A DNA stretch of 64,000 nt from CBDDGJ01 sp965227805 (GTDB taxonomy: Bacteria > Pseudomonadota > Alphaproteobacteria > RS24). Positions 16,952 to 30,500 of this stretch are shown here, piece after piece (the first letter of the stretch is position 1; the number at the start of each line of letters is the position of its first letter). The stretch covers positions 124,001 through 188,000 of the forward strand of contig CBDDGJ010000001.1 in NCBI GenBank assembly GCA_965227805.1, given 5' to 3'. The notes beneath the pieces are model-generated. The model was not told the origin of the DNA. It did no database searches and worked only from the letters and a program-made list of their open reading frames with translations. The position numbers and the translations under genes were made by a program.

Positions 16952-18413
16952 ATTTGTGCGGGAAGATATAGCGGCCATTACGATGGAATTTTCTAAGCGC
17001 TGTTTATCGCTTGTAGATATCAACCAGCTATTGGAAAAAATAACCTATATTTATGTTGAGGCTGGCTATATTTTGGCACGCGCTTATTTGCCTGAGCAGG
17101 ATTTATCGCAAAAAACCTTGAAGATTTTGGTTGTTGAAGGGTCACTGGAGAAAATTGAAAGTGATAAGGAACAGGGGGACTTTTCATTGCAAAAGAAAAT
17201 GGCTTTTCCGGGACTTATCAATAAACCGGTAAATTTACGCGATATTGAACAGGGGTTAGATCAGATAAATCGCTTAGGCCGAAATAATATGCAGACGGAT
17301 TTTCATCCTGGAACACAAAGCGGACAAACCATTTTATATCTTAAAAACCAACCCCAATCACCATGGCAGATAAATTATACAACCGATAATAAGGGTAGTG
17401 AGTCGACGGGCGAAACGCAGGCAAGTCTATCATTTATCTATGACGATCCGATAGGACTTAATGATCAATTATCATTATCCTATCAAAGGGGGCTTGCAGA
17501 TGATGCGTTTGATTTTGATAATGACGACATATATAGCCAATATGGTTCGTTTACCTATTCTGTACCCTATGGGTATTGGCTTTATACGTTAAGCGCGAGC
17601 CGTAGTAATTATGAGTCGGAAGTTGAAGGCAGCACCGAAATAATCAAAACACATGGTAATTCGCGTAATAGCACGCTTACCGCTGCACGGGTTTTATTTC
17701 GTGATCAGCTATCAAAAACTACCTTATCTGGTAATTTATCATATAGTGCAAATGAAAGCTATGTGGCAGGGGAATTGCTTGAGACATCAAGTCGCAAATT
17801 ATCTGTGGGTGAAATGAGCTTGTCGCATACGCATCGTTTTGGCAATGCATCTACATCTTTTTCACTTACATATCATCAAGGTTTAGATATATTTGATGCC
17901 TTTGACGATGATGCAGCCGATGCAGGGTCACCGAAAGGACAATTCACAAAATTTACGAGTGATATAAGTTATCGTTACCCGTTTATATTTTCTTGCTGTC
18001 AGCTGTCTTATAGTGGTCGGTTACATCTACAGGCTTCGGATGATTTGCTTTTTTCTTCCGAACAGGTTTTTATTGGGGGCGCGTCTTCTGTTCGTGGCAC
18101 GGATATGATTTCTTTTGCGGGTAATCGTGGTGGTTATATTCAAAATGAGCTTTCATTAGGCATGAATGGTGGTGAGGGGTTATGGGGTAAGTTTATGCAA
18201 GGCGTTAGTTTATTTATGACGGCTGATTTCGGTCACATTGCTGAACAAAAAATATATGATATTGAAAGTGATGATATGGGCAGTTTAGGGATTGGCGCCC
18301 GCGGCGGGTGGGGGTTTATTTCCTATGATATTTATTATGCTGATTTAGTTTATGTTACTTCGGATTTGCCTACGAAAGGCGTTTTTTCGGGAAGTTTTTC
18401 TTTTTCGTTTTAA
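16938..18413 (+). CDS. two-partner secretion outer-membrane transporter, 5'-truncated by ISa
   Basis: A 491-residue frame of the ShlB/FhaC (TpsB) family. This Omp85-type barrel exports the large partner protein. A POTRA region is visible at about 10-75 (VEAGYILARAYLP, LKILVVEGSLEKI). A 16-strand barrel follows, with the conserved VRG element of the L6 loop in GASSVRGTDM near 370 and a terminal Phe (FSFSF). The signal peptide and first part of the POTRA region, about 60-90 residues, are missing. The ISa end at 16951 lies in the coding frame, and the ATG at 16938 and first codons belong to the IS. There is no good ribosome-binding site. Export is probably lost unless an intact copy exists elsewhere. 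Confidence 0.9.
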   Translation: MGGLPFVREDIAAITMEFSKRCLSLVDINQLLEKITYIYVEAGYILARAYLPEQDLSQKTLKILVVEGSLEKIESDKEQGDFSLQKKMAFPGLINKPVNLRDIEQGLDQINRLGRNNMQTDFHPGTQSGQTILYLKNQPQSPWQINYTTDNKGSESTGETQASLSFIYDDPIGLNDQLSLSYQRGLADDAFDFDNDDIYSQYGSFTYSVPYGYWLYTLSASRSNYESEVEGSTEIIKTHGNSRNSTLTAARVLFRDQLSKTTLSGNLSYSANESYVAGELLETSSRKLSVGEMSLSHTHRFGNASTSFSLTYHQGLDIFDAFDDDAADAGSPKGQFTKFTSDISYRYPFIFSCCQLSYSGRLHLQASDDLLFSSEQVFIGGASSVRGTDMISFAGNRGGYIQNELSLGMNGGEGLWGKFMQGVSLFMTADFGHIAEQKIYDIESDDMGSLGIGARGGWGFISYDIYYADLVYVTSDLPTKGVFSGSFSFSF

Positions 18414-18534
18414 TTGACTTTTTGGTTGCATTTTACAATTATTCTAATAGGGTATTAAATTATCTTATCTGTAAAGAGGAATATGAAATAGGCATGTAAA
18501 AGATAAATTTGCATAAATATGGGAGGAGAGAACC
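18414..18534 (+). promoter_or_regulatory. leader of the large exoprotein gene
   Basis: A possible promoter TTGACT (18414) with a 17-nt gap to AATTAT (18437) lies directly after the transporter stop. It is followed by a strong ribosome-binding site GGGAGGAGAG just before ATG 18535. The ribosome-binding site is clear; the promoter is a weak guess. It would let the exoprotein be transcribed despite the broken upstream gene. Confidence 0.4.
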
Positions 18535-21500
18535 ATGCATTTTGTGCGTCGTTATATTTTGTTTCGTAGATACAAGACAAACAGTCTAAGTTTTTTCAAG
18601 CGTTTTTTACGTCTCTCCTTTTTTATGTCCTATTTTATAAGAGCTGCCCAGCGCTTTTTGAGTGTTGCTTTAAGTTTTGTTCTTGCGTTTTATCCTTTTT
18701 CTGTTCAAGCAGCTGAGATTAAGGCGGCGCAGGGTTCAGTTGCCCCAACGGTATATCAGGCACCCAATGGTGTTGCGATGGTTGATATTGTTGCGCCGAA
18801 TTCTGCGGGTGTATCGCATAATAAATATGAGCAGTTTAATATTGGGCCTTCGGGCGTTATTTTGAATAATAGTACGGCGGAGGTTTCGCAGTCTCGCTTA
18901 GGGGGGCTTATTGGGGGCAATCGCAATTTAAACAATAACGAAACAGCACGTATCATTCTTAATGAAGTTACGTCGTCTAATCGTTCGCTTTTGCAAGGTG
19001 CAGCAGAGATACATGGGCGTAGTGCGGAATTTATTCTGGCGAACCCTTATGGCATAACCTGTAATGGGTGTGGTTTTATCAATACGCCGCAGGTGACATT
19101 GACGTCGGGTGTGCCGCAATTTAACGCGGATGGCTCTTTACATGGGTTTAATGTGCGCGGCGGTGATATTTTATTTGGTGAACGGGGCGCTTATCTTTCT
19201 GAGGCAGATGTTTTTAATATTGTAACCCATCGTGTTCGTATTGATGGTCCGCTATATGTTGGTGAGGGGTCGCTTGATATAGCAACGGGGCCGATGGCTT
19301 GGGCGTATAATACAGGGCTAATTACGCCTTATGAATCGCAAACAGGTGAAGATGTGCCCTCTTATGCGATTGATTCCAGCCTTCTGGGTGGTATGTATGC
19401 GGGGCGCATTCGTCTGATTTCCACACAAGCCGGCGCGGGCGTTCGGCTTCGGGGTGATGTAGCGAGCACAACGGATGGCATGATGTTAAGTGCTGATGGC
19501 AAACTTGTTCTTAATCGGGTGCAGTCGCAAAAAGGGCTTGATGTTGCGTCTCACGCTTCATCTGTAGAGTTTCATGACGTTGCTTATGCCCAAGAAGATG
19601 TAGCTGTTGATGCACAAACCGATATTACGTTAGGGCAAGCAGCCATACTTGCTTCACAAGCCGATGTCTCCCTTGATGCCGGTTCAGATGTTCGTCTTGC
19701 TGATGGTAGTTTAATTGTTTCAGGGATGGCTGCTGATGGTGGTCGCGATGCGCAAAGCGACATTGCTATTTCTGCCACCCAGCTTGAAAGCACAGGAACG
19801 GGTCAAGTTGATGCAGCCGATGAGCTACATATAACCGCGCAAAAGATAGATATATCACGGTCTGCCGATGCGGCTGATGGTGGTGATGGGCTGTCTTCCC
19901 GCGGGGATATGGTGTTAGAGGTAAACCAGATTGAGGCAAACAATAATCGTATTCTCTCTTATCGGGATATTCGCTTAAGCGGTTTGGGGGATATAAAACT
20001 TGTAAGTGGCACAATGATTGCCGGTGGGGATATGCAGATTACAAGTGATGCGAGTTTGGATAATGCGATGTCGCTTCTAGCTTATAATGCTTTATCTGTT
20101 GAAACAGGAACAGTCACCAACACAGGTGCGATTGCGTCTTATGGTGGTTTGTCTTTGGGCTCTGGTGATGCGGTTCTAAATGGGTTTGAGAATAGCGGGC
20201 AGCTTTATGCTTATGATAGTGATATCACGATTGATGCATCAGATTTTACCAATGCGGGCGGAGAGCTGCGCAGCATTGGAACGGGTGATATTACGGTTGA
20301 TGCGGAACGCTTTACCAATAACTCAGGCACAGTTTCAGCCGCCGGTGATCTAACACTTACGGGTGGTGAGTTTAGCAATATTGTCGACGATGCAAACAGC
20401 CTCATTCTCTCGGGCGGGGATATGGCTTTGTCTTTTGCGGGGGATGTGTTTAGCAATGCGGGTTATCTTGTCTCAAGTGGAGGATTTACCCTTACCCAGG
20501 CAGGTGATGTTACGAATAGCGGGATTATCCAGGCGCAAGGTGATATTGGCTTTGGTAGTGATGCGGCTTATCTGTCTGGCTTTAGCCAGTCTGGCATGAT
20601 TAAGTCTATTGATGGTGGTGTCTCGGTTTATGCTGATGGCTTTGTTAGTGATGCTGAGAGCCAGCTGATTGGCACCGGTGATGTTGCTGTTTCTGTTACA
20701 GATACTGGTAATGTTACCCAGGACGGGACTTTTATATCACAGCAGGGTGATATTGGCTTTACAGGTGGTGGGTCTTGGACGGGTGATGGTCTGATACAGG
20801 CTGTTGCGGGCGGCATTGATATAAATGGCTTTGATAGCTTTGGTGGCGCGGCGCGTTTGGTTGGTCATAGTGATGTTGTAATTGCTGTAGATGGTGCACT
20901 TAGCCTTGACGCGGGCGGGTTTATCGCCACACAAAATATAGTGGATGAAGCAACAGGCGCGGTGCTATCTTCTTCTGGTGGGGTTACTCTTTCGGGTAAC
21001 GTTTTATCCATTGGGGGGCAGCTTACCGCGCAAGGGGGTGGTGTTGGTCTAACCGCGTCAGATGACCTCTCTATTTTTGACACGTCTTCGGTTTTTGCGG
21101 CTTCTGGTCTTGATATTATATCTGGTGGTGATTTTGCCACTGCGGGTCGTGTGCAATCACAAGGTGGCCTGTCCATTGCGTCTAGTGGCAATATCACCCA
21201 AAGCGGCACGGTGCTCTCATATGCGTCTGATAGTGTTTTAAGCCTTGAAGCTGGTTCATTGAGCAATACAGGTGCTATTGCGTCTTATGGTGGTTTGTCT
21301 TTGGGCTCTGGTGATGCGGTTCTAAATGGGTTTGAGAATAGTGGCCAGCTTTATGCTTATGATAGTGATATCACGATTGATGCATCAGATTTTACCAATG
21401 CGGGCGGTGAGCTGCGCAGCATTGGAACGGGTGATATTACGGTTGATGCGGAACGCTTTACCAATAACTCAGGCACAGTTTCAGCGGCGGGTGATCTAAC

Positions 21501-24500
21501 ACTTACGGGTGGTGAGTTTAGCAATATTGTCGACGATGCAAACAGCCTCATTCTCTCGGGCGGGGATATGGCTTTGTCTTTTGCGGGGGATGTGTTTAGC
21601 AATGCGGGTTATCTTGTCTCAAGTGGAGGATTTACCCTTACCCAGGCAGGTGATGTTACGAATAGCGGGATTATCCAGGCGCAAGGTGATATTGGCTTTG
21701 GTAGTGATGCGGCTTATCTGTCTGGCTTTAGCCAGTCTGGCATGATTAAGTCTATTGATGGTGGTGTCTCGGTTTATGCTGATGGCTTTGTTAGTGATGC
21801 TGAGAGCCAGCTGATTGGCACCGGTGATGTTGCTATTAGCGTATTGGGTGATGTTGATAATAATGGTGCGCTTGCTTCATTTGATGGTGATATTGGCTTT
21901 ACAGGTGCTGGGTCTTGGACGGGTGATGGTCTGATACAGGCTGTTGCGGGGGGCATTGATATAAATGGCTTTGATAGCTTTGGTGGTGCGGCGCGTTTGG
22001 TTGGTCATGGCGATGTTGAGGTTGCTGTAGATGGTGCACTTAGCCTTGACGCGGGCGGGTTTATTGCCACACAAAATATAGTGGATGCAGCAGGTGATAC
22101 CATTGTTTCTGGTGGGGTTACTCTTTCGGGTGAGGTTTTATCTATTGCGGGTCAGCTTACCGCGCAAGGGGGTGGTGTTGGTCTAACCGCGTCAGATGAC
22201 CTCTCTATTTTTGACACGTCTTCGGTTTTTGCGGCTTCTGGTCTTGATATTATATCTGGTGGTGATTTTGCCACTGCGGGTCGTGTGCAATCACAAGGTG
22301 GCCTGTCCATTGCGTCTAGTGGCAATATCACCCAAAGCGGCACGGTGCTCTCATATGCGTCTGATAGTGTTTTAAGCCTTGAAGCTGGTTCATTGAGCAA
22401 TACAGGTGCTATTGCGTCTTATGGTGGTTTGTCTTTGGGCTCTGGTGATGCGGTTCTAAATGGGTTTGAGAATAGTGGCCAGCTTTATGCTTATGATAGT
22501 GATATCACGATTGATGCATCAGATTTTACCAATGCGGGCGGTGAGCTGCGCAGCATTGGAACGGGTGATATTACGGTTGATGCGGAACGCTTTACCAATA
22601 ACTCAGGCACAGTTTCAGCGGCGGGTGATCTAACACTTACGGGTGGTGAGTTTAGCAATATTGTCGACGATGCAAACAGCCTCATTCTCTCGGGCGGGGA
22701 TATGGCTTTGTCTTTTGCGGGGGATGTGTTTAGCAATGCGGGTTATCTTGTCTCAAGTGGAGGATTTACCCTTACCCAGGCAGGTGATGTTACGAATAGC
22801 GGGATTATCCAGGCGCAAGGTGATATTGGCTTTGGTAGTGATGCGGCTTATCTGTCTGGCTTTAGCCAGTCTGGCATGATTAAGTCTATTGATGGTGGTG
22901 TCTCGGTTTATGCTGATGGCTTTGTTAGTGATGCTGAGAGCCAGCTGATTGGCACCGGTGATGTTGCTATTAGCGTATTGGGTGATGTTGATAATAATGG
23001 TGCGCTTGCTTCATTTGATGGTGATATTGGCTTTACAGGTGCTGGGTCTTGGACGGGTGATGGTCTGATACAGGCTGTTGCGGGGGGCATTGATATAAAT
23101 GGCTTTGATAGCTTTGGTGGTGCGGCGCGTTTGGTTGGTCATGGCGATGTTGAGGTTGCTGTAGATGGTGCACTTAGCCTTGACGCGGGCGGGTTTATTG
23201 CCACACAAAATATAGTGGATGCAGCAGGTGATACCATTGTTTCTGGTGGGGTTACTCTTTCGGGTGAGGTTTTATCTATTGCGGGTCAGCTTACCGCGCA
23301 AGGGGGTGGTGTTGGTCTAACCGCGTCAGATGACCTCTCTATTTTTGACACGTCTTCGGTTTTTGCGGCTTCTGGTCTTGATATTATATCTGGTGGTGAT
23401 TTTGCCACTGCGGGTCGTGTGCAATCACAAGGTGGCCTGTCCATTGCGTCTAGTGGCAATATCACCCAAAGCGGCACGGTGCTCTCATATGCGTCTGATA
23501 GTGTTTTAAGCCTTGAAGCTGGTTCATTGAGCAATACAGGTGCTATTGCGTCTTATGGTGGTTTGTCTTTGGGCTCTGGTGATGCGGTTCTAAATGGGTT
23601 TGAGAATAGTGGCCAGCTTTATGCTTATGATAGTGATATCACGATTGATGCATCAGATTTTACCAATGCGGGCGGTGAGCTGCGTAGTATAATATCAACA
23701 TCTGATATATCAGATGTTGATATGCCGGATGTTACTATTGCTAATATTATTATTAATGCAGATAGCTTTACCAATAACTCAGGCACAGTTTCAGCGGCGG
23801 GTGATCTAACACTTACGGGTGGTGAGTTTAGCAATATTGTCGACGATGCAAACAGCCTCATTCTCTCGGGCGGGGATATGGCTTTGTCTTTTGCGGGGGA
23901 TGTGTTTAGCAATGCGGGTTATCTTGTCTCAAGTGGAGGATTTACCCTTACCCAAGCAGGTGATGTTACGAATAGCGGGATTATCCAGGCGCAAGGTGAT
24001 ATTGGCTTTGGTAGTGATGCGGCTTATCTGTCTGGCTTTAGCCAGTCTGGCATGATTAAGTCTATTGATGGTGGTGTCTCGGTTTATGCTGATGGCTTTG
24101 TTAGTGATGCTGAGAGCCAGCTGATTGCTGCTGGTGATGTTGCTGTTTCTGTTACAGATACTGGTAATGTTACCCAGGACGGGACTTTTATATCACAGCA
24201 GGGTGATATTGGCTTTACAGGTGCTGGGTCTTGGACGGGTGATGGTCTGATACAGGCTGTTGCGGGGGGCATTGATATAAATGGCTTTGACAGCTTTGGT
24301 GGTGCGGCGCGTTTGGTTGGTCATAGTGATGTTGTAATTGCTGTAGATGGTGCACTTACACTTGCTGAAGGCGGGTTTATTGCCACACAAAATATAGTGG
24401 ATGACGCAACAGGCGCGGTGCTATCTTCTTCTGGTGGGGTTAATCTTTCTGGTGAGGTTTTATCTATTGCGGGTCAGCTTACCGCGCAAGGTGGTGGTGT

Positions 24501-27500
24501 TGGTCTAACCGCGTCAGATGACCTCTCTATTTTTGACACGTCTTCGGTTTTTGCGGCTTCTGGTCTTGATATTATATCTGGTGGTGATTTTTCCACTGCG
24601 GGTCGTGTTCAATCACAAGGTGGCCTGTCGATTGCGTCTAGTGGCAATATCACCCAAAGTGGGACTTTGATCTCGCTTGCGTCTGACACGGCGCTAAGCC
24701 TTACCACAACCGGAAGGTTTAGCAATACAGGCGCTATTGCGTCTTATGGTGGTTTGTCTTTGGGCTCTGGTGATGCGGTTCTAAATGGGTTTGAGAATAG
24801 CGGTCAGCTTTATGCTTATGATAGTGATATCACGATTGATGCATCAGATTTTACCAATGCGGGCGGAGAGCTGCGCAGCATTGGAACGGGTGATATTACG
24901 GTTGATACGGAACGCTTTACCAATGATACAGCCAGCCAGCTGATTGGTGTTGGTGATGTTGCTATTAACGTATTGGGTCATGTTAATAATAATGGTACGC
25001 TTGTTTCATTTGAGAGGGATATTAATCTTACTGGCTCAGGTTCTGGGTCTTGGACAGGCAATGGGGTGGTGCAAGCCGTTGCGGGCGGCATTGATATAAA
25101 TGGCTTTGACAGCTTTGGTGGTGCGGCGCGTTTGGTTGGTCATAGTGATGTTGTAATTGCTGTAGATGGTGATATTGAACTTAACGAGGGCGGGTTTGTT
25201 GCCACACAAAATATAGTGGATGAAGCAGGTGAAACCATTCTTTCTGGCGGGGTTAATCTTTCGGGTGAGGCTTTATCTATTGCGGGTCAAGTTTCTGCCC
25301 AAGGCGGGGAGCTTAGCTTAAAGGCTTCAGATGGTGGTCTATCCATATCGGATACAGCTTCGGTTTTTTCTGCTTCCGGTCTTGATATTATATCTGGTGG
25401 TGATTTTGCCAATGCCGGCACGGTGAAATCACAGCAGGGTGATATTGATCTTACTGGTTCAGGTAGTGGGTCTTATACAGGCAATGGTCTGGTGCAAGCA
25501 GTTGCGGGCGGCATTGATATAAATGGCTTTGACAGCTTTGGTGGTGCGGCGCGTCTGGTTGGTCATAGTGATGTTGTAATTGCTGTAGATGGTGCACTTA
25601 GCCTTGCCGAAGGCGGGTTTATTGCCACACAAAATATAGTGGATGCAGCAGGTGATACCATTGTTTCTGGTGGGGTTAATCTTTCGGGTGAGGCTTTATC
25701 TATTGCGGGGCAGCTTACCGCGCAAGGTGGTGGTGTTGGTCTAACCGCGTCAGATGACCTCTCTATTTTTGACACGTCTTCGGTTTTTGCGGCTTCTGGT
25801 CTTGATATTATATCTGGTGGTGATTTTGCCACTGCGGGTCGTGTTCAATCACAAGGTGGCCTGTCGATTGCGTCTAGTGGCAATATCACCCAAAGTGGGA
25901 CTTTGATCTCGCTTGCGTCTGATAGTGTTTTAAGCCTTGAAGCTGGTTCATTGAGCAATACAGGTGCCATTGCGTCTTATGGTGGTTTGTCTTTGGGCTT
26001 TGGTGATGCTGTTCTAAATGCGTTTGAGAATAGTGGGCAGCTTTATGCCTATGATAGTGATGTTGATATTCATGCAAGCGCGTTCACGAATGCGGGCGGA
26101 GAGCTGCGTAGTATAATATCAACATCTGATATATCAGATGCTGATATACTGGATGTTACTATTGCTAATATTATTATTAATGCAGATAGCTTTACCAATA
26201 ACGCAGGCACAGTTTCTGCGGCGGGTGATTTAGCCTTTACCGGTAAGTCTCTCTATAATTATGGGGGATATACTGTAGATAATATGCCAGATAATCGCGG
26301 GCTAATTTATGCGGGCGGTGTGCTTGATGTTAACTTAAGCAGCATTCTCATCAATAAAAGCTATATTATTAGTGATGCTAATCTAAACCTTAATCTTGGT
26401 GGTACTTACGATAATCATGCCAAAATCCAAAGCGGTGGGGTTCTCACCCTTCAAGGGGAAGGTAATAGCTATCTTGGTGGTCTTTCTACTAAAGCGGGCT
26501 CAGTCTTAAACGGCATAGGGGGGCTTACGATAAAAACAACGGGGCTTGTCAATCGTGGTGCGGTTCTTTCTTCTGCAGGTGACATACATGTACACATAAA
26601 GAACGCAAAGAAGACGGGGGGGCTATTAAATTATGACACCATTCAAAGCGGCGGCTCTTCGCATTTTTATTTAGAGGGCGGGTTTACCAATCATGGCGGC
26701 AGCATTTTTGCCGGCCAAAATATCACAGTCGAAAAAATAACCAATCAGGATACGCCAAACGGCGGCACTATCATCCACGGTGGCAAAATAAATACCCTCC
26801 TAAATTTATCTGGCACAATCGAATCGCGCGGCAATATTGATATCTATGCCAATGATATTAGCAATAAAAGAACACAGTTTTCCGTTACAAAAACGTCTAA
26901 AACGACAGAAAATAATAAATATATACATGGCGAAAATGTGAGTTATACGACATGTACGGAAGGCACTTATCTTTGTTGGAATAAAATAGAAGGTACTGCT
27001 GATTATTTGCGCACCACAAAACAAATTACTGAAACACTCAAAACTGCCTCTGCGGAAGCTGTGATAAAGGCAGGGGCAAATTTAAACCTAAATGCAAAAA
27101 ACACAGTGGAGAACAAACAAAGTAGCCTCTATGCTGTCAAAAACTTATCTATTAGCGGTAAATCATTTATCAATCAGGGTGAGCGTGTTGAAAGCTATAC
27201 TATAAGTGATTATACAAAAAAAACCATAGCTGATGAATATAAGTTCCATCTTTGTATTAATATACCTTATATTTCTAGTTCCTGTGCTAATAAACCTACC
27301 GGATGGATCAAAACGTCTTCTTATACACGGGTAGAAGATTTAGGTTTCACTAAAGATGTGAAAAGCATATCCAAGGAATTTGAAGCCAGAGTGCGGGGTG
27401 GCAAAGAGGTAAAGATTAACCTCACTGGCAATTTAAATAATAAAGAGATGGGGTTCATTACGTCTGGCAGTACAATGAGTGCCAAAACAAATGGTAATAT

Positions 27501-30500
27501 CACCAATGAAGGTGTGTTTTGGAGCGGAGGAACAAGCCTCTTATATCTGGATGGGACACTCATCAATAAAAATGGCGCAGATATTGTTGCCGGTAATGCG
27601 CTAACCATTAAAGGCAAAGCTGGCGATGAAACGCGCGCTGATGCGATTATCAATCAGGCCAGCACAATGGAATCGATGGGTAATCTTTATCTCTATGCCG
27701 ATGAGGTGGTGAATGAAATTGGCCTCAAGCCGGTTAAAAAATTAAAAAGCTGGAAATCGACCAAAACAGGAAGCAATTATGTAAGTAATACGACACATTA
27801 CAAGGAGATTTACGCCATATCTCCGGGTGAAGCAGGGCAGATTATTTCTGGAAGAAATTTAGAAATAAAGGCAAATGTTATTGAGAATGATCATAGTGCG
27901 TTAAATGCAGGTTGGCAATTGCGTACGAATGTTACGATTGAACAAAGTGGCACAGAGCTTCAAGAATGGTCGGAAACAGTTACAAAAACAACTGAAAGAA
28001 AGAAAAATTGTAAGTGGACATGGAAAGGAAAAAAATGTAAAACCACAATATCTACAAAAACCGATACAACTACCACGCCGAAAACAACCTATCCTGGCAA
28101 AACAGCTAGTATATCCGCGAAAGATGTTGTCATTGATACCACTGCGCCGCAGGGTGTTACTGATACGGATATACAGGAAACGACTCTTGATACAAACACG
28201 CTAACAGATATTTCGACAGATATAGCGGGCGATACGGATGGTAGCATTCCTGATACAGATGTGGATGAGACCATGTTTAAAGATGGGGTTGATGTAGATT
28301 CAGAAGATCCCTCAACACAGATAGAGGGTGATGCCAGCGCTTCCGCGCTTGATATAGATACTGCCACTCATACCCCTTCGGTTAATGCTGACGAATTAGT
28401 TGGCGCTGCCGATGATATAGTAGGTGATGACAGCGCTTCCGCGCTTGATATAGATACTGCCACTGATACCCCTTCGGTTAATGCTGATGAATTAGTCGGC
28501 GCTGCCGATGATATAACAGGTGATAGTGAGGCCGCATATATAGACAATCAAACGCTAGTATCGGATGATTATGATATAGATTCAGCAGATATGGCCGCAG
28601 ATGATATGGAGGTGCCTGAGCCTCCGGTTTTTGTTCCGCCTGCACAAAATGGTCTGTTTACTGATATTGATATTCCGACAAATAACGAACCGGCACCCCC
28701 GGGCAAAGCTGTTTCCCTATCTACGCTCACCAATTCGATTGATGCGCTATCCCGGCGTAGCCTGTTCAAAACCCGCCCTGAGGGTGATACACCTTATCAG
28801 ATTGAGACCCGCATAGAGTTTTTGGATGCATCTGCCTATTACGGGTCGGATTATTTCATTGAGAAATATAATCATGACGGCAATGAAAGCCTGCGTCGTT
28901 TGGGTGATAGCTTTGCGGAAACGCGACTCATTCGGGCACAGGTTCAGGAGCTAACGGGTCGTCACAGCGTTTCTGCCGATAGCGCGAATGAGCAGGCCAT
29001 GATCAAAACGCTTTATGATAATGCTTATGCCGCCCAGCAAAGTTTAGAGCTGACACCGGGTGTTAGTCTTTCGGCGGAGCAGGTCGCCGCGTTACAAGAG
29101 GATATTATCTGGCTTGAAAAGCAGCAGGTTAATGGCGAAGAGGTGCTGGTGCCCCGGGTTTATCTGGCTGATGCACGCGCGCTTGGCTTTGCCACTTCGA
29201 TTTATGGGCAGGAAAATGTCAGCATCACAGCCGATAGCTATACCACCACCAGCTCCGATAGCCTGGTGAGTGATGGTAATATGTTCATCACCACTGTGGA
29301 GGAGTTCACCCATGAAGGGCATCTTGAAGTTGCAAATGCAGCCGTCTTTAATGTCGGCACCGACTTCACGAATATGGTCGACCTGGATGCGGCCTATATA
29401 GAAGTCAATGCTGGCGGCGATATTTTGAATGATAATGCCGCCCTCACTTCAACAGGCGACTTATTGCTCACGGCTGGGGGCATGATGCATAATCTTAGTG
29501 GACAAATCAGTGGCGGCACCGTGTCGATTATCGCGCAGGATATTCTCAATGAGACCGAGATTGACCGCGAATATAATGGGCGGAATAATTATGCTGATAC
29601 ATTAGGTGATGTTGCGTCAATCAGTGCGACGGGGAGCATGTCCTTAATAGCTGCAAATAGTATCACAATCGCAGGGGCAGAACTCACAGCCGGCGGCAGC
29701 CTTTTAATGGATGCCAATAGCGTTACAGTGACAGCGCTTGCACTAGAAGAGCAATTTTCCGGCAAGCGGGGCGGCTGGAAAGTAAATGAATATCAAAAAA
29801 CGCTTGCAAGCTCCTCTATTACTTCGGGCGGAGATATGGTCATTAATGCGGATCAAAATATATCGATTTTAGGCAGTGACCTTACCGCCACGGGCGCGGT
29901 TGGCTTAAGCACACTTAATGGTGATATCACGATTGCAGCAATGCAGGAAGTATTGTCGAAAACGCGTAAAAAAACCAAGAAGAAAAGTTGGGGTCGGCGT
30001 AAAACCACCACAGAAACCACTTTGGATATCACCAACCAAATGGCTAATATCACTGGCGGTGCAGGTATAAGTCTTTCAAGTGGTAATAATATCAATGTTT
30101 TTGGTGGTGAGCTTCAAACAGATGGCACACTATCTTCCTATGCGGCGGGCGAAACACTTGTCGCGCATGTAAAGGATGTGTATGAAAAAAGCAGGACGGT
30201 TAAAAAGCGTGGTTTTGGTGGGCTTAGCGGTTCTAACCGGGGCAAATCGACCTCGCAGCAATTTAGCCAGGCAAGCACGCTAGATGCGGTTATGGATGTT
30301 GTCGTGGGCTCTGCAGGCAGCACAACCCTTATTGCAAGCGCCATTAGTGCAGGCAACAATGCCATTGTTAAAGCTGGCATTGATGCAGAAGGAAACATAA
30401 TCGAAAACCTCGAAACCCCCGCAAGCGTAAACATTCTCGCAGGAATGGAAACCACCCAAACGCGCTCCTTCAGCTCACAATATAAAGCGGGAATGAATGG

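Noticed and set aside
16259..16996. A 245-codon plus-strand frame
   Set aside because: It is the antisense of an ISa fragment and shares its text with antisense frames of the other ISa copies.
20211..24390. Repeated minus- and plus-strand frames of 60-130 codons
   Set aside because: They recur with the period of the exoprotein repeats and are shadows of that gene.
20122..26200. A CRISPR-like or satellite array
   Set aside because: Unit length is over 1.1 kb, units are contiguous and in frame, and they encode beta-helix repeats.
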